Part shown: one piece after another, positions 25,835 through 32,683 of the stretch
How positions within the stretch are numbered: the first letter of the stretch is position 1
How the letters are laid out: every line of letters starts with the position of its first letter
Origin: Oscillospiraceae bacterium
Lineage (GTDB): Bacteria; Bacillota; Clostridia; Oscillospirales; Oscillospiraceae
Reading direction: 5' to 3'
Assembly (NCBI GenBank): GCA_017466665.1
Contig: JAFTTQ010000062.1
Coordinates: 1 to 41,440 of the forward strand
Length of the DNA: 41,440 nt
The notes under the pieces: generated by a model
What the model was told of the DNA's origin: nothing
Database searches by the model: none
What the model saw: the letters and a program-made list of their open reading frames with translations, nothing else
Program-made: the position numbers and the translations under genes

Positions 25835-27162
25835 TGGCAAATATCGGATTTATTTCTTTAGGCTGCGCCAAAAATCAGGTGGACTGTGAGCGGATGATGT
25901 ACCGTGTGCAGGAGGCAGGCTTTCAGGTGCAGCCGGATGTGGTCGGCTGTGATGCGGTGGTGATCAATACCTGCGGTTTCATCGATTCGGCAAAAACAGA
26001 AGCCATTGACCATATTTTGCAGATGGCACAGCTAAAGGCACAGGGCTTAATTGGTAAAATATTGGTAACAGGCTGCCTTTCTCAGCGTTATCAGCAGGAG
26101 ATCCTGCAGGAAATGCCGGAGGTGGACGGTGTATTGGGCACCGGCAGCTATGACCGTATTGTGGAAGCGTTGGAGCAGGTATTGCAGGATGAAACCGTGG
26201 AGCGGTTTGATTCCATTGATGCTCCGGAGGTGGAAACAGGGCGTATTTTGACCACACCTGAGCATTACGCCTTCATCAAGATCGCTGAGGGCTGCGATAA
26301 CCGCTGCAGCTATTGCATCATCCCTTACCTGCGGGGAAAATTCCGCAGCCGTCATATGGAGGATGTCCTTTATGAAGCAAGGCTTTTGGCGGACAGCGGC
26401 GTGAAGGAGCTGATCGTGGTTGCCCAGGATACCAGCCGATACGGTACGGATCTTCCTGAGCATAAACGGCTTTTGCCGGAGCTGCTGCGTCAGCTTTGCG
26501 GCATTGAGGGCTTCCAGTGGATCCGCATTCATTATGTCTATCCTGACGAGATCGACGAGGAACTGATCGATGTGATCGCTTCCGAACCGAAGATTGTGAA
26601 ATATTTGGATATCCCCATCCAGCACTGTAATGATAAGATATTGAAGCTAATGAACCGCCGTGGTGACGGTGCGTTTCTTGCAGAGCTGTTTGCCAAGCTG
26701 CGCAGCCGGATCCCTGGCCTGGTTCTTCGCACCAGCGTTATCACAGGACTTCCCGGTGAGGGAGAGGAAGAATTCTCCCAGCTTTGTGAATTTTTGAAGG
26801 AGCAGCGGCTGGAGCGTGTGGGTGCGTTCCCGTTTTCTCCCGAGGAAGGAACGCCTGCTGCGGAAATGGAGCATCCGGATCTGGAAACTGCCCAAAGCCG
26901 TGCCCAGATGGTGGAAATGCTACAATCAGCCATTATGGACGATTATAACGAAGCCATGATCGGGAAGACCCTGGAAATTCTTGTAGATGGCTACGACGAG
27001 GAATATGAGCAGTATTACGGGCGTACCTATGCCGATTCTCCCGATATTGACGGCAGGGTTTGGATCTGTGCTGAGGAGCCTGTTTCCGAAGGCGAGTTTG
27101 TAAAGGTATGCATCGATGCGGTGATCGACGGTGATCTGTCCGGTTATCTTGTGGAGGAATGA
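25834..27162 (+). CDS. rimO: Ribosomal protein S12 methylthiotransferase RimO
   Basis: RimO is a radical-SAM enzyme that adds a methylthio group to an Asp of ribosomal protein S12 (Asp88 in E. coli numbering). The 442-residue protein has the N-terminal cluster cysteines (Cys11 in SLGCAKN, INTCGF, TGCLSQR) and the radical-SAM motif C154-x3-C158-x2-C161 in EGCDNRCSYC. A C-terminal TRAM domain follows (ILVDGYDEEYEQYYGRTY through FVKVCIDAV). The SLGCAKNQVD signature separates it from MiaB. It overlaps recX by one base. Confidence 0.95.
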   Translation: MANIGFISLGCAKNQVDCERMMYRVQEAGFQVQPDVVGCDAVVINTCGFIDSAKTEAIDHILQMAQLKAQGLIGKILVTGCLSQRYQQEILQEMPEVDGVLGTGSYDRIVEALEQVLQDETVERFDSIDAPEVETGRILTTPEHYAFIKIAEGCDNRCSYCIIPYLRGKFRSRHMEDVLYEARLLADSGVKELIVVAQDTSRYGTDLPEHKRLLPELLRQLCGIEGFQWIRIHYVYPDEIDEELIDVIASEPKIVKYLDIPIQHCNDKILKLMNRRGDGAFLAELFAKLRSRIPGLVLRTSVITGLPGEGEEEFSQLCEFLKEQRLERVGAFPFSPEEGTPAAEMEHPDLETAQSRAQMVEMLQSAIMDDYNEAMIGKTLEILVDGYDEEYEQYYGRTYADSPDIDGRVWICAEEPVSEGEFVKVCIDAVIDGDLSGYLVEE

Positions 27163-27165
27163 GCA

Positions 27166-27705
27166 ATGACGTTAGCAAGTAAAATTACATTGGTTCGGGT
27201 CTTTTTGATCCCTGTGGTTATGGTGTTTATGTATCTGAGCGGCGGTGTGGCAGGCAACATTTGGCAGTGGCTTGCGCTTGTGGTGTTTATCATTGCCAGC
27301 CTCTCTGACTATGTGGACGGTCATATTGCCAGAAAGTATCACCAGGTCACAGATTTCGGTAAATTCCTGGATCCCTTGGCAGATAAGCTTTTGGTGATCG
27401 CGGTTATGACCGTTTTCTGCCAGTGGGGGCTGATGCCTGCCTGGGCACTGATGATCGTGCTGACCCGTGAATTTGCAGTAACAGGATTGCGCCTGGTGGC
27501 AGTGGGCAAGGGCACCGTGATTGCTGCCGGTTGGAGCGGTAAGGTCAAAACCGCCAGTACAATGGTGGGATTATGCTTTATGATGGCATTTCCCAATGTT
27601 CCGTGGCTGGGGATCGCTGTCAACGCTGTGATTGTTCTTACCACCGTGTACTCCGGCGTAGAATACTTCGTGCAAAACGGCAAATGCCTGATCGACAAAC
27701 AATAA
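27166..27705 (+). CDS. pgsA: CDP-diacylglycerol--glycerol-3-phosphate 3-phosphatidyltransferase
   Basis: PgsA makes phosphatidylglycerophosphate, the precursor of phosphatidylglycerol, in the membrane. The 179-residue protein has several membrane helices and the CDP-alcohol phosphotransferase motif D-x2-DG-x2-AR-x8-G-x3-D-x3-D, seen as DYVDGHIARK then GKFLDPLADK. It starts 3 bases after rimO, and the hairpin at 27710-27735 closes the gene run. Confidence 0.95.
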   Translation: MTLASKITLVRVFLIPVVMVFMYLSGGVAGNIWQWLALVVFIIASLSDYVDGHIARKYHQVTDFGKFLDPLADKLLVIAVMTVFCQWGLMPAWALMIVLTREFAVTGLRLVAVGKGTVIAAGWSGKVKTASTMVGLCFMMAFPNVPWLGIAVNAVIVLTTVYSGVEYFVQNGKCLIDKQ

Positions 27706-27709
27706 TAGA

Positions 27710-27735
27710 TACGCCGGTGCAAATGCACCGGCGTA
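27710..27735 (+). terminator. Hairpin at the end of the murB-pgsA run
   Basis: A perfect 11-bp stem TACGCCGGTGC/GCACCGGCGTA with loop AAAT lies 4 bases after the pgsA stop. No T-run follows, so read-through into the DUF4317 gene 15 bases later is possible. Confidence 0.7.
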
Positions 27736-27750
27736 AATTAGGAGAATCTT

Positions 27751-28902
27751 ATGAATGAAAAGGAAATTGGCGAAATCCGGCGCAGAACACGCCGGGATCG
27801 CAGTAATATGACAGCTATTTATGGCTGCTATGTAAACAGTCAAAAGGAGATCATCTCCGAATTTCGGCAGAGTGTGGGCACAATGCCGGAGAATGAATCG
27901 GAAAAATATTTCACGCTTTTAAAGAAGATCCTTTCCGGCTCTATCGGAAAAAATCTGATCGATATTACCTTCCGTACCGCACAGGTTGCGGGCAGCCCTG
28001 AGCATAAGCTGTTGATGGATTTGCGTTCTACCGCTTTAAAGGATGAGGCGTTGCGCTTGGAGCTTTATCAAAAGATCATTGATAATGTGACCTTTGATGA
28101 AAATTATCTGATCCTATTGGGACTTGACAGCTACGATGTGCCCTTTAAGAGCAAGGATGGGGATACACAGGCAGATGCCTCCAACGAAACCTATACCTAT
28201 CTGCAATGCGCGGTGTGCCCTGTAAAGCTGACAAAATCCAGCCTTTGCTACGATGGCGTGAATAAGGAATTTCACGATGGCGGCACGGAGCATATTGCCT
28301 GCCCGCCTGAGCTTGGTTTTCTGTTCCCGGCATTTGATAACCGGGCAACCAATATTTATAATGCGCTGTTTTACACCAAGAGTCCCAAGCAGATCTATGA
28401 AAATGTAGTGGATGCGCTGTTTAAAGTGGAACCGCCCAAGCCCGCGGCGGAGCAGAAGACCTCCTTTGAGGCCTTACTCACAAGAACAGTAGGGGATGAC
28501 TGCAGCCTGGAAGTGGTGCAGACAGTCCACGAACAGCTTTGCCAGTGTATTGAGATCCATAAAGAGAGCAAGGTGGCAGACCCGCTTCTGGTGAATAAAG
28601 AGCAGGTAAAAATGGCTTTGACCTCATCCGGTGTGCCGGAGCAGAAGGTGGCAAAATTTGGTGTAGAGTTTGACGAGGTGTTCGGCAACGATGCCCAGCT
28701 TCACCCCAAGAATATCATCAACAATAAGCGCTTTGAGGTCAAAACCCCGGATGTGACCATCACCGTCAGCCCGGAGTGCAGCGATTTGATTGAGACCCGG
28801 GTGATCGGCGGTGTCAAGTACATTATGATCTGCGCTGATGAAAATGTGGAAGTCAACGGCGTCAATATTAACATCAAAGACGAAAACACAGTGCCTGTCT
28901 AA
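27751..28902 (+). CDS. DUF4317 family protein
   Basis: The 383-residue soluble protein matches the DUF4317 family of Clostridia: the start MNEKEIGEIRRRTRRDRSN, then GCYVNSQKEII, later YTYLQCAVCPVKLTK and a glycine- and valine-rich C-terminus (ITVSPECSDLI, VIGGVKYIMI). No signal peptide or membrane helix is seen. The function is unknown. AGGAGAA lies 7 bases before ATG 27751. No separate promoter fits the short gap after pgsA, so it probably depends on read-through or a promoter inside pgsA. Confidence 0.88.
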   Translation: MNEKEIGEIRRRTRRDRSNMTAIYGCYVNSQKEIISEFRQSVGTMPENESEKYFTLLKKILSGSIGKNLIDITFRTAQVAGSPEHKLLMDLRSTALKDEALRLELYQKIIDNVTFDENYLILLGLDSYDVPFKSKDGDTQADASNETYTYLQCAVCPVKLTKSSLCYDGVNKEFHDGGTEHIACPPELGFLFPAFDNRATNIYNALFYTKSPKQIYENVVDALFKVEPPKPAAEQKTSFEALLTRTVGDDCSLEVVQTVHEQLCQCIEIHKESKVADPLLVNKEQVKMALTSSGVPEQKVAKFGVEFDEVFGNDAQLHPKNIINNKRFEVKTPDVTITVSPECSDLIETRVIGGVKYIMICADENVEVNGVNINIKDENTVPV

Positions 28903-28942
28903 CAAAAAACAGATCCCCTTTGAGGGGTGACAAAATAATGAT

Positions 28943-28967
28943 CGGAGCGATGAAATTCATCGCTCCG
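28943..28967. terminator. Bidirectional terminator between convergent genes
   Basis: A perfect 11-bp stem CGGAGCGATGA/TCATCGCTCCG with a 3-base loop lies between the DUF4317 gene and the cytidylate-kinase-like gene. A/T-rich tails flank both sides. A smaller CCCC...GGGG hairpin at about 28915-28927 lies nearer the DUF4317 stop. Confidence 0.8.
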
Positions 28968-28976
28968 AAATTATAT

Positions 28977-29582
28977 TTATTTTCCTTGTGCCAAAGCTAC
29001 AATGATATCCACACATTCATCAATGCCGATGGCACTGCTGTTCAGGCAGATATCATAATTCTGCGCAGTGCCCCAGGTACGGCCTGTATAGTGCTGGTAG
29101 TTGACTCTGCGGCGCTTATCCTTTTCCTGCAACCGGGCCTCAGGACTCTTTTCTGATTCGCCGTACAGACGGACGATACGGTCAGCCCGGAAATCCATAT
29201 CCGCATGAATGAAGGTATGCAGGCAGTCCTTTCTGTCTTTTAGAATGTAGTCAGCATTTCTGCCTACGATGACACAGGGCCCCTTATCTGCAAGCTGCAG
29301 AATCACATTGCATTGGATATTCCAAAGGAAGTCGGCTGTGGAAAGCCCGTTCATCACACCGGGGACACCGTGGTGGGCAAAGGCGTAGGAGAAAAAGCTC
29401 TTACCGGGGGAATGCTCGCCATGTTCTTCCACATATTGCGGGGCAAAGCCGGATTCCACGGCAATCTGATCCACAAGCTCCTTATCGTAGAAGGGAATGC
29501 CAAGCTTTTCGGCAACCTTGCGGCCAATGGTGCTGCCACCACTGCCAAATTCACGGCTGATGGTAATGATTTTCTTTTCCAT
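28977..29582 (-). CDS. Cytidylate kinase-like family protein
   Basis: The 201-residue protein has an N-terminal P-loop variant in ITISREFGSGGSTIGRKVAE, then LGIPFYDKELV, CVIVGRNADYIL and a lid region rich in Arg/Lys (KDKRRRVNYQHYTGRTWG). This is the cytidylate-kinase-like (Cmk-related) family common in Clostridia. It is not the housekeeping Cmk, and its phosphate acceptor is unknown. The start at ATG 29580-29582 follows AAAGGAGG. It diverges from tex, with back-to-back promoters. Confidence 0.88.
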   Translation of the reverse strand: MEKKIITISREFGSGGSTIGRKVAEKLGIPFYDKELVDQIAVESGFAPQYVEEHGEHSPGKSFFSYAFAHHGVPGVMNGLSTADFLWNIQCNVILQLADKGPCVIVGRNADYILKDRKDCLHTFIHADMDFRADRIVRLYGESEKSPEARLQEKDKRRRVNYQHYTGRTWGTAQNYDICLNSSAIGIDECVDIIVALAQGK

Positions 29583-29612
29583 AGGGTAACCTCCTTTAGT
29601 GTTCTTTATTTT

Positions 29613-29641
29613 ATTATAACGGGAAAAATTCTAAAAGTCAA
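29613..29641 (-). promoter_or_regulatory. Sigma-A promoter of the cytidylate-kinase-like gene
   Basis: On the minus strand TTGACT (29636-29641) and TATAAT (29613-29618) are 17 bases apart, a near-consensus promoter. Confidence 0.85.
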
Positions 29642-29655
29642 ACCTATAAAAACCG

Positions 29656-29684
29656 TTGTTTTTGCGCAGAATTTATGGTATAAT
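29656..29684 (+). promoter_or_regulatory. Sigma-A promoter of tex
   Basis: TTGTTT (29656-29661) and TATAAT (29679-29684) are 17 bases apart, 29 bases before the tex ATG. Its -35 lies only 14 bases from that of the divergent promoter. Confidence 0.8.
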
Positions 29685-29713
29685 TTTCTTATCATTCTAT
29701 GTAGGAGTACATT

Positions 29714-31870
29714 ATGGAAAATATTATCAAAGCCCTAAGCCTTGAGCTTTCTCAAAAGGAAGAATACGTCCAAAATGTTGTCACACTTTTGGATGAGGGA
29801 AATACCATTCCCTTCATCGCCCGTTACCGTAAAGAGCTTCACGGCAGTATGGACGATACCACCCTTCGTACCCTGGAGACCCGCCTGCAATACCTGCGTA
29901 ACCTGGCGGAACGCAAAGAGGAGATCATCCGATCCATTGACGGGCAGGGTAAGCTGACTGAGGAGCTGGCTGCGCAAATTATGGCGGCCGCCACCTTGGC
30001 GGAAGCGGAAGATCTGTACCGCCCCTATAAGCAAAAACGCCGCACCCGCGCCACAGTCGCCAAAGAAAAGGGATTGGAGCCTTTGGCGCTTGCGATTTTT
30101 GCCCAAACAGGGGAAGACCCAGCAGTGCTGGCGGCAAATTATATCGACCCTGAAAAGGGCGTGGAGACCCTGGAGGATGCACTGGCAGGCGCTTCGGATA
30201 TCATTGCAGAAATGATCTCCGATGATGCGGATATCCGTAAGGCGCTGCGTCAGAAAATGGAGCGCCAGGCAATTATGACTGTTACGGCGGTCGATCCTGA
30301 AAAGGAAAGTGTTTATGAGCTGTATTATCAGTTCAGCACGCCTGTTTCCCGTCTGCAAAACCACCAGATCTTAGCCATTAACCGTGGTGAAAAGGAGGAC
30401 TTTTTGAAAGTCTCCATCACGCTCCCCGGTGTGGAAGGTCAGGCACTTGTCTGCCGCTGTGCCTTGAAGCCCACGGCAAATGTAAGCCAGTTTGTGAAGG
30501 CGGCTGCTGAGGATGCCTATGAGCGTCTGATTGCCCCCAGTGCGGAGCGGGAAATGCGCAGCACCCTGACTGACCGGGCGGCAGAATCTGCCATTGCCAA
30601 TTTTGCCTTGAATTTGAAGCCCCTTCTGTTGCAGCGTCCTGTAAAGGGCTTTGTGACGATGGGCCTTGATCCCGGATACCGCAATGGCTGTAAGGTGGCT
30701 GTGGTGGACGGCACTGGCAGGGTGCTGGATACCAATGTGGTCTATCCTACCTTCTCCCAGCGGAAGAAAGAGGAGGCAATCGAGATCCTTTCCCGGATGA
30801 TCCGTAAGCATGGTGTAAAGCATATTGCTATCGGTAACGGCACGGCATCCCGGGAAACTGAGGCTATGACGGTGGAAATGCTGAGAAATCTGCCCGGTGT
30901 CAGCTATGTGATCGTCAATGAAGCCGGCGCGTCGGTATATTCCGCGTCAAAACTGGCAGCAGAGGAATTCCCGGATTATGATGTGAACCTCCGTTCTGCC
31001 GTATCCATTGCCCGGCGGCTGCAGGATCCTCTGGCAGAGCTTGTGAAGATCGAACCAAAGGCCATTGGCGTAGGGCAGTATCAGCACGATATGCCCCAAA
31101 AACGGCTGGATGAGGCTCTGGGCGGCGTTGTGGAGGATTGCGTCAATGCGGTCGGCGTGGATGTGAATACCGCATCCAGTAGCTTACTTCAACAGGTGTC
31201 CGGACTGAATGGCACCACTGCCAAGAATATCGTGATCTACCGTGAGGAAAACGGTGCCTTTACTTCCCGCAGCCAGCTTAAAAAGGTTCCCAAATTGGGG
31301 CCCAAGGCATTTGAGCAGTGTGCAGGCTTCCTCCGTGTTCCTGAGAGTAAGGAAATTATGGATAATACCGGCGTTCACCCGGAATCCTATGAGGCTGCAA
31401 GAAAACTGTTGACCCTTTGCGGCTATGATACCAAGGACGTTGCTGTCGGCAATATTGGAGAACTGAACAGCCGTTTTGAGGAATTTGGCGCTGAGAAGGC
31501 TGCAGAGCTTTGCGGTGTTGGCGTGCCTACCTTGCAGGATGTGGTTAAGGAGCTGCTCAAGCCTGGTCGTGACCCCCGTGATGACCTGCCGGCACCTATT
31601 TTGCGTACCGATGTACTGGAAATGAAGGATCTGAAGCCCGGTATGGTGCTTTCCGGCACGGTTCGGAATGTGATCGACTTTGGTGTTTTTGTGGATATTG
31701 GCGTTCATCAGGACGGTTTGGTGCATATTTCTCAGGTTGCCACCCATAAGGTGCGCCATCCCTCTGAGGTTGTGAAGGTTGGCGATATTGTAAAGGTTAT
31801 GGTGCTGGATGTGGACGAAAAACGCAAGCGCATCAGCCTGACAATGAAAAATCTTCCCAAGGAAGCGTAA
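29714..31870 (+). CDS. tex: Tex-family RNA-binding transcription accessory protein
   Basis: The 718-residue cytoplasmic protein has the Tex domain order. It begins with the N-terminal helical region with PFIARYRKE and LRTLETRLQYLRNLAERKEEI. The YqgF/RNase H-like domain follows (VTMGLDPGYRNGCKVAVVD), then two helix-hairpin-helix units (NTASSSLLQQVSGLNGTTAK; FTSRSQLKKVPKLGPKAFEQ). A C-terminal S1 domain ends it (GMVLSGTVRNVIDFGVFVDI). Tex proteins bind nucleic acids and are linked to transcription and RNA turnover, but the precise role is unsettled. TAGGAG lies 8 bases before ATG 29714. Confidence 0.95.
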   Translation: MENIIKALSLELSQKEEYVQNVVTLLDEGNTIPFIARYRKELHGSMDDTTLRTLETRLQYLRNLAERKEEIIRSIDGQGKLTEELAAQIMAAATLAEAEDLYRPYKQKRRTRATVAKEKGLEPLALAIFAQTGEDPAVLAANYIDPEKGVETLEDALAGASDIIAEMISDDADIRKALRQKMERQAIMTVTAVDPEKESVYELYYQFSTPVSRLQNHQILAINRGEKEDFLKVSITLPGVEGQALVCRCALKPTANVSQFVKAAAEDAYERLIAPSAEREMRSTLTDRAAESAIANFALNLKPLLLQRPVKGFVTMGLDPGYRNGCKVAVVDGTGRVLDTNVVYPTFSQRKKEEAIEILSRMIRKHGVKHIAIGNGTASRETEAMTVEMLRNLPGVSYVIVNEAGASVYSASKLAAEEFPDYDVNLRSAVSIARRLQDPLAELVKIEPKAIGVGQYQHDMPQKRLDEALGGVVEDCVNAVGVDVNTASSSLLQQVSGLNGTTAKNIVIYREENGAFTSRSQLKKVPKLGPKAFEQCAGFLRVPESKEIMDNTGVHPESYEAARKLLTLCGYDTKDVAVGNIGELNSRFEEFGAEKAAELCGVGVPTLQDVVKELLKPGRDPRDDLPAPILRTDVLEMKDLKPGMVLSGTVRNVIDFGVFVDIGVHQDGLVHISQVATHKVRHPSEVVKVGDIVKVMVLDVDEKRKRISLTMKNLPKEA

Positions 31871-31875
31871 ATAAT

Positions 31876-31898
31876 GCGGCGGTTCTTTGAACCGCCGC
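31876..31898 (+). terminator. Hairpin terminator after tex
   Basis: A perfect 10-bp stem GCGGCGGTTC/GAACCGCCGC with loop TTT lies 5 bases after the stop. The following bases (TCATTTATAAAG) hold only a weak T-run. Confidence 0.75.
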
Positions 31899-31923
31899 TC
31901 ATTTATAAAGTGAGAAATGTACT

Positions 31924-32123
31924 ATGATCGTCTATGATAACTTATGGAAGACAATGAAGGAAAAGGGCATATCGCAATATAAGCTGATTCGCGAGTATGG
32001 ATTTAGTAATGGGCAGTTGGATCGGCTGCGAAAGAACAAAATATCAATATGTATACATTGAACACGCTGTGCAAAATACTGGAATGTGAGGTTCAGGATA
32101 TCATTACCTATCAGCCGGATTAA
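31924..32123 (+). pseudogene. Frameshifted XRE/Cro-type small regulator
   Basis: From ATG 31924 the frame reads like a small helix-turn-helix protein (YDNLWKTMKEKGISQYKLI, then REYGFSNGQLDRLRKNK). It then meets a TGA after ISICIH. Adding one A to the run at 32038-32041 restores a 66-residue protein continuing NINMYTLNTLCKILECEVQD and ending at TAA 32121-32123, with the usual Cro/C1 ending. The simplest reading is a one-base deletion in an A-run. A sequencing error or programmed slippage is possible. It lies just ahead of tRNA-Leu and the remnant region. Confidence 0.75.
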
Positions 32124-32150
32124 ATCTTCCGGGTTTTCTTTAAAAATTTG

Positions 32151-32179
32151 TTGACAAAAGCCCGGATTATAGATATAAT
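32151..32179 (+). promoter_or_regulatory. Consensus sigma-A promoter of tRNA-Leu
   Basis: TTGACA (32151-32156) and TATAAT (32174-32179) are 17 bases apart, an exact consensus match 13 bases before the tRNA. Confidence 0.9.
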
Positions 32180-32192
32180 ATCTAAGCGACTT

Positions 32193-32275
32193 GCGAGAGT
32201 GTTGGAATGGTAGACAAGCACGTTTGAGGTGCGTGTGGTTTCGCCGTGTGGGTTCGAGTCCCATCTCTCGCACCA
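32193..32275 (+). tRNA. tRNA-Leu (anticodon GAG)
   Basis: The acceptor stem GCGAGAG (32193-32199) pairs with CTCTCGC (32265-32271), followed by A and an encoded CCA. The anticodon stem CACGT/GCGTG encloses the loop TTGAGGT, giving anticodon GAG, which reads CUC. A long variable arm and the T-arm GGGTTCGAGTCCC make it a class II tRNA of 83 bases. It stands alone between a consensus promoter and a strong terminator. Confidence 0.96.
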
Positions 32276-32282
32276 TAGCATT

Positions 32283-32330
32283 CAAACCCGAACCTTTTAC
32301 CAATCGGTGAAACGTTCGGGTTTGTTGTTT
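32283..32330 (+). terminator. Strong terminator after tRNA-Leu
   Basis: The stem CAAACCCGAAC (32283-32293)/GTTCGGGTTTG (32314-32324) with an inner TTTTACC/GGTGAAA arm is followed by TTGTTT. Confidence 0.88.
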
Positions 32331-32332
32331 AT

Positions 32333-32563
32333 CTAAATGAGACTGCGAGTTAAAAAAGGATGGAGGTACGGGTTTTGAACCTGTACCTCCATTGTTCTTT
32401 CGGTATCCTTTTCAGACTGTTCCTTTTTCCACTTTTCAAATTTTTGTCTGCCTTCTTCACTACTAAAATAGTCTAATATGTCTGGCAGGAAGCACTTCGT
32501 CAATTCTTCAATTTCATCTTCAGGTATTTGGAATTTGAGAATGATTTAAACCTCTCTGCCCAC
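32333..32563 (-). pseudogene. Small mobile-element-type gene with an in-frame stop
   Basis: A good site AAAGGAGG (32570-32577) precedes GTG 32561-32563, but TAA at 32546-32548 stops the frame after five codons. Beyond it the same frame runs open for 71 codons and includes IPEDEIEELTKCFLPDILDY and FSSEEGRQKFEKWKKEQ. That pattern resembles short accessory proteins of integrative elements in gut Clostridia (recalled, not searched). The last codons run through the terminator hairpin at 32361-32391, so the original stop has probably been lost too. Function unknown. Confidence 0.5.
32352..32391 (-). terminator. Minus-strand terminator of the remnant region
   Basis: A 14-bp stem (32361-32374 with 32378-32391, one G-T pair) with a 3-base loop is followed on the minus strand by TCC and six T (32352-32357). 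It would end transcripts coming from the AraC-rhamnosidase side, head-on to tRNA-Leu. Confidence 0.85.
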
Positions 32564-32578
32564 TTATCTCCTCCTTTC

Positions 32579-32677
32579 TTACGAATCCTTCAAAAAATCG
32601 GAATAGAACTTTTTAATGTCGTTGCGGTGGTGTCCCATACGCTCGCTCATTTCGTTTTCAACCTGGCGTTCGGTCAT
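32579..32677 (-). pseudogene. Probable tyrosine-recombinase C-terminal fragment
   Basis: A 32-codon stretch starting at ATG 32675-32677 reads MTERQVENEMSERMGHHRND and then IKKFYSDFLKDS. The VxxEMSERMGHHR...FY pattern resembles the end of phage/ICE tyrosine recombinases, where a conserved GH box precedes the catalytic Tyr. It is in the same frame as the rhamnosidase but separated from it by TAG TAA. The rest of an integrase is absent, so this is a decayed or recombined fragment. Confidence 0.45.
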
Positions 32678-32683
32678 ACCTTA

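Noticed and set aside
31932-32303. Minus-strand frame across tRNA-Leu
   Set aside because: It contains the familiar spurious GLEPTRR-type translation of the antisense of a tRNA-Leu gene and is not a real protein.
32361-32391. tRNA-like acceptor and T-arm (GGTTCAAAACC...CCTCCA)
   Set aside because: The two halves form one simple hairpin followed by six T on the minus strand; there is no anticodon or D-arm, so it is a terminator.
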